Assembly (NCBI GenBank): GCA_013297745.1 | Contig: JAAFIM010000038.1 | Location: 1-33,820, forward strand | Reading direction: 5' to 3' | DNA from: Chitinophagales bacterium | Lineage (GTDB): Bacteria > Bacteroidota > Bacteroidia > Chitinophagales > Saprospiraceae | DNA length: 33,820 nucleotides | In this document: piece by piece, positions 33,111 through 33,820 of the stretch | Position numbering within the stretch: the first letter of the stretch is position 1 | How the letters are laid out: each line of letters starts with the position of its first letter | Notes under the pieces: generated by a model | Databases searched by the model: none | What the model was told of the DNA's origin: nothing | The model's input: only the letters and a program-made list of their open reading frames with translations | Translations under genes and position numbers: made by a program

Positions 33111-33708
33111 AGAAACTTCCAAATCATCAGCCGACAACGCAAAACAAGAAACAGCAAAACAAGAAACAGAGGAAGAAAAACGCGATAAAGCTATTACAGA
33201 ACAACAAAGGCAACTATCTAAGCGCACTGATTTATCGGCAGAAGAAAAAGACATAAAAATAGAGCATTTGGAGAGGGTTAAGAATACCCCTATGCAAGGA
33301 CAAAGCGGCAAATTGCGCGTGCAATTAAATTGGTTTACAACAGATGATTTAGACTTGCATATTCAAACCCCGAATGGTGAAATATACTTTGGGAATAAAG
33401 CTATAACGCATAATAATATCACAGGTCATTTAGATATTGATGCCAATGCTGGGCAGCCTTTTAGTTCTTGCCCCGCTGAAAATATTTATTTTGATGCGAT
33501 GCCAGAAGGCAAACACGAAGTTTTTGTGAATTTGTACAACAACCGCGAAAACAAAGATGAACTAAATTTCACAATTCAAATATCTCCTGAAATAGGTGTT
33601 GGGAAAATATTTGATAGCAAGTTTACCAACAAAGAAAAACAACTTATTGCCATTTTTGAATACGACAAAGATAGTAAAGAACTTAAATTTCATAAAAAAA
33701 GCGAATAG
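33091..33708 (+). pseudogene. DUF2135-like C-terminal part of the third restriction-operon gene, likely separated by a 1-base frameshift
   Basis: The frame is open from 33085 to the TAG at 33706-33708. It reads a Lys/Glu/Gln-rich, probably coiled-coil linker (about 33100-33290) and then a beta-rich domain starting GKLRVQLNWFTTDDLDLHI, followed by PNGEIYFGN, LDIDANAG and EVFVNLYNN. This is the pattern of YfaP/DUF2135-type domains, often linked to vWA or secretion-like proteins. No ATG occurs before 33292, which lies at the start of the domain; TTG at 33268 is the only other reasonable start. Deleting one A from the AAA at 33097-33099 would join the frames as FIKEEPIEETSKS. A real reinitiating second gene is the alternative. 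Confidence 0.6.
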
Positions 33709-33731
33709 GACATTACCCATTCGCTTTTTTT
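33694..33731. terminator. Terminator of the restriction operon, overlapping its last codons
   Basis: AAAAAAAGCGAAT (33694-33706) pairs with ATTCGCTTTTTTT (33719-33731), 13 bp. The left arm includes the last sense codons and the first base of the TAG stop. The A-run and T-run make it usable by the convergent minus-strand gene as well. Confidence 0.85.
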
Positions 33732-33751
33732 ATTTTTTGGAAAATCAACTT

Positions 33752-33820
33752 TTATTGAGCAGCAAATTCCCACTCTTTATCATTGGCATCTTTGAGCTTC
33801 AATTTAGCATCTGTATTTTC
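33752..33820 (-). CDS. C-terminal end of a minus-strand gene (cut by window edge)
   Basis: The minus-strand frame is open from the window edge to a TAA at 33752-33754, giving 22 residues, NTDAKLKLKDANDKEWEF and a short tail ending AAQ. Its position, 20 bases beyond a bidirectional terminator that it faces, fits the 3' end of a convergent gene. It is too short to identify. Confidence 0.5.
   Translation of the reverse strand, partial: ENTDAKLKLKDANDKEWEFAAQ

Overview
The window looks like chromosome of an AT-rich member of the Bacteroidota, probably a pigmented, gliding-type or Cytophaga-like lineage. Four things point there. Several genes have promoters of the Bacteroidota form TTTG-N19-TANNTTTG (rplU, tRNA-Phe and bTHX match it exactly). 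Start codons follow A-rich leaders instead of Shine-Dalgarno sequences. A giant surface protein ends in a type IX secretion sorting domain. The small ribosomal protein bTHX is present. The genus cannot be named from sequence reading alone.

Layout, left to right. 1-1.7 kb: the start of an exported protein (cut by the window edge), a secreted TPR protein, and a divergent acidic protein of unknown function. 1.8-5.1 kb: a compact carotenoid operon (phytoene desaturase crtI, phytoene synthase crtB, and a fused CrtYc/CrtYd-type lycopene cyclase), ended by a bidirectional terminator. 5.1-8.7 kb: on the minus strand, a leucine-rich-repeat protein followed by urocanate hydratase (hutU) with no other hut gene nearby. 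8.8-16.3 kb: a 2,510-residue protein made of 25 bacterial Ig-like (Big_2-type) repeats and a C-terminal T9SS tail. 16.4-17.1 kb: rplU-rpmA. 17.1-20.2 kb: an accessory stretch with a self-inhibited class III Fic enzyme, a collagen-like lipoprotein, an Xre-type regulator and a periplasmic MORN-caspase protein. Three identical 41-bp terminators separate these genes. 20.3-22.0 kb: a membrane-anchored SRPBCC protein and mannose-1-phosphate guanylyltransferase. 22.0-24.3 kb: a Toprim-like protein and an ABC-type ATPase (a probable two-gene defence system) just downstream of tRNA-Phe. 24.5-27.4 kb: a GH3/serine-hydrolase fusion. 27.6-29.7 kb: an outer-membrane beta-barrel, bTHX, and a KdsD-type arabinose-5-phosphate isomerase. 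29.8-33.7 kb: a McrBC/LlaJI-like restriction operon (AAA+ motor, PD-(D/E)xK nuclease) followed by a third gene that appears split by a one-base frameshift and ends in a DUF2135-like beta domain. The last 69 bases are the 3' end of a minus-strand gene.

Housekeeping genes (ribosomal proteins, tRNA, envelope-sugar enzymes) are thus interleaved with accessory and probable defence modules. The best candidates for something under-described are the restriction operon with its extra DUF2135-like component, the ATPase-Toprim pair beside the tRNA, and the repeated-terminator cassette array around fic. Functional names come from motifs and remembered family features; no database search was run.
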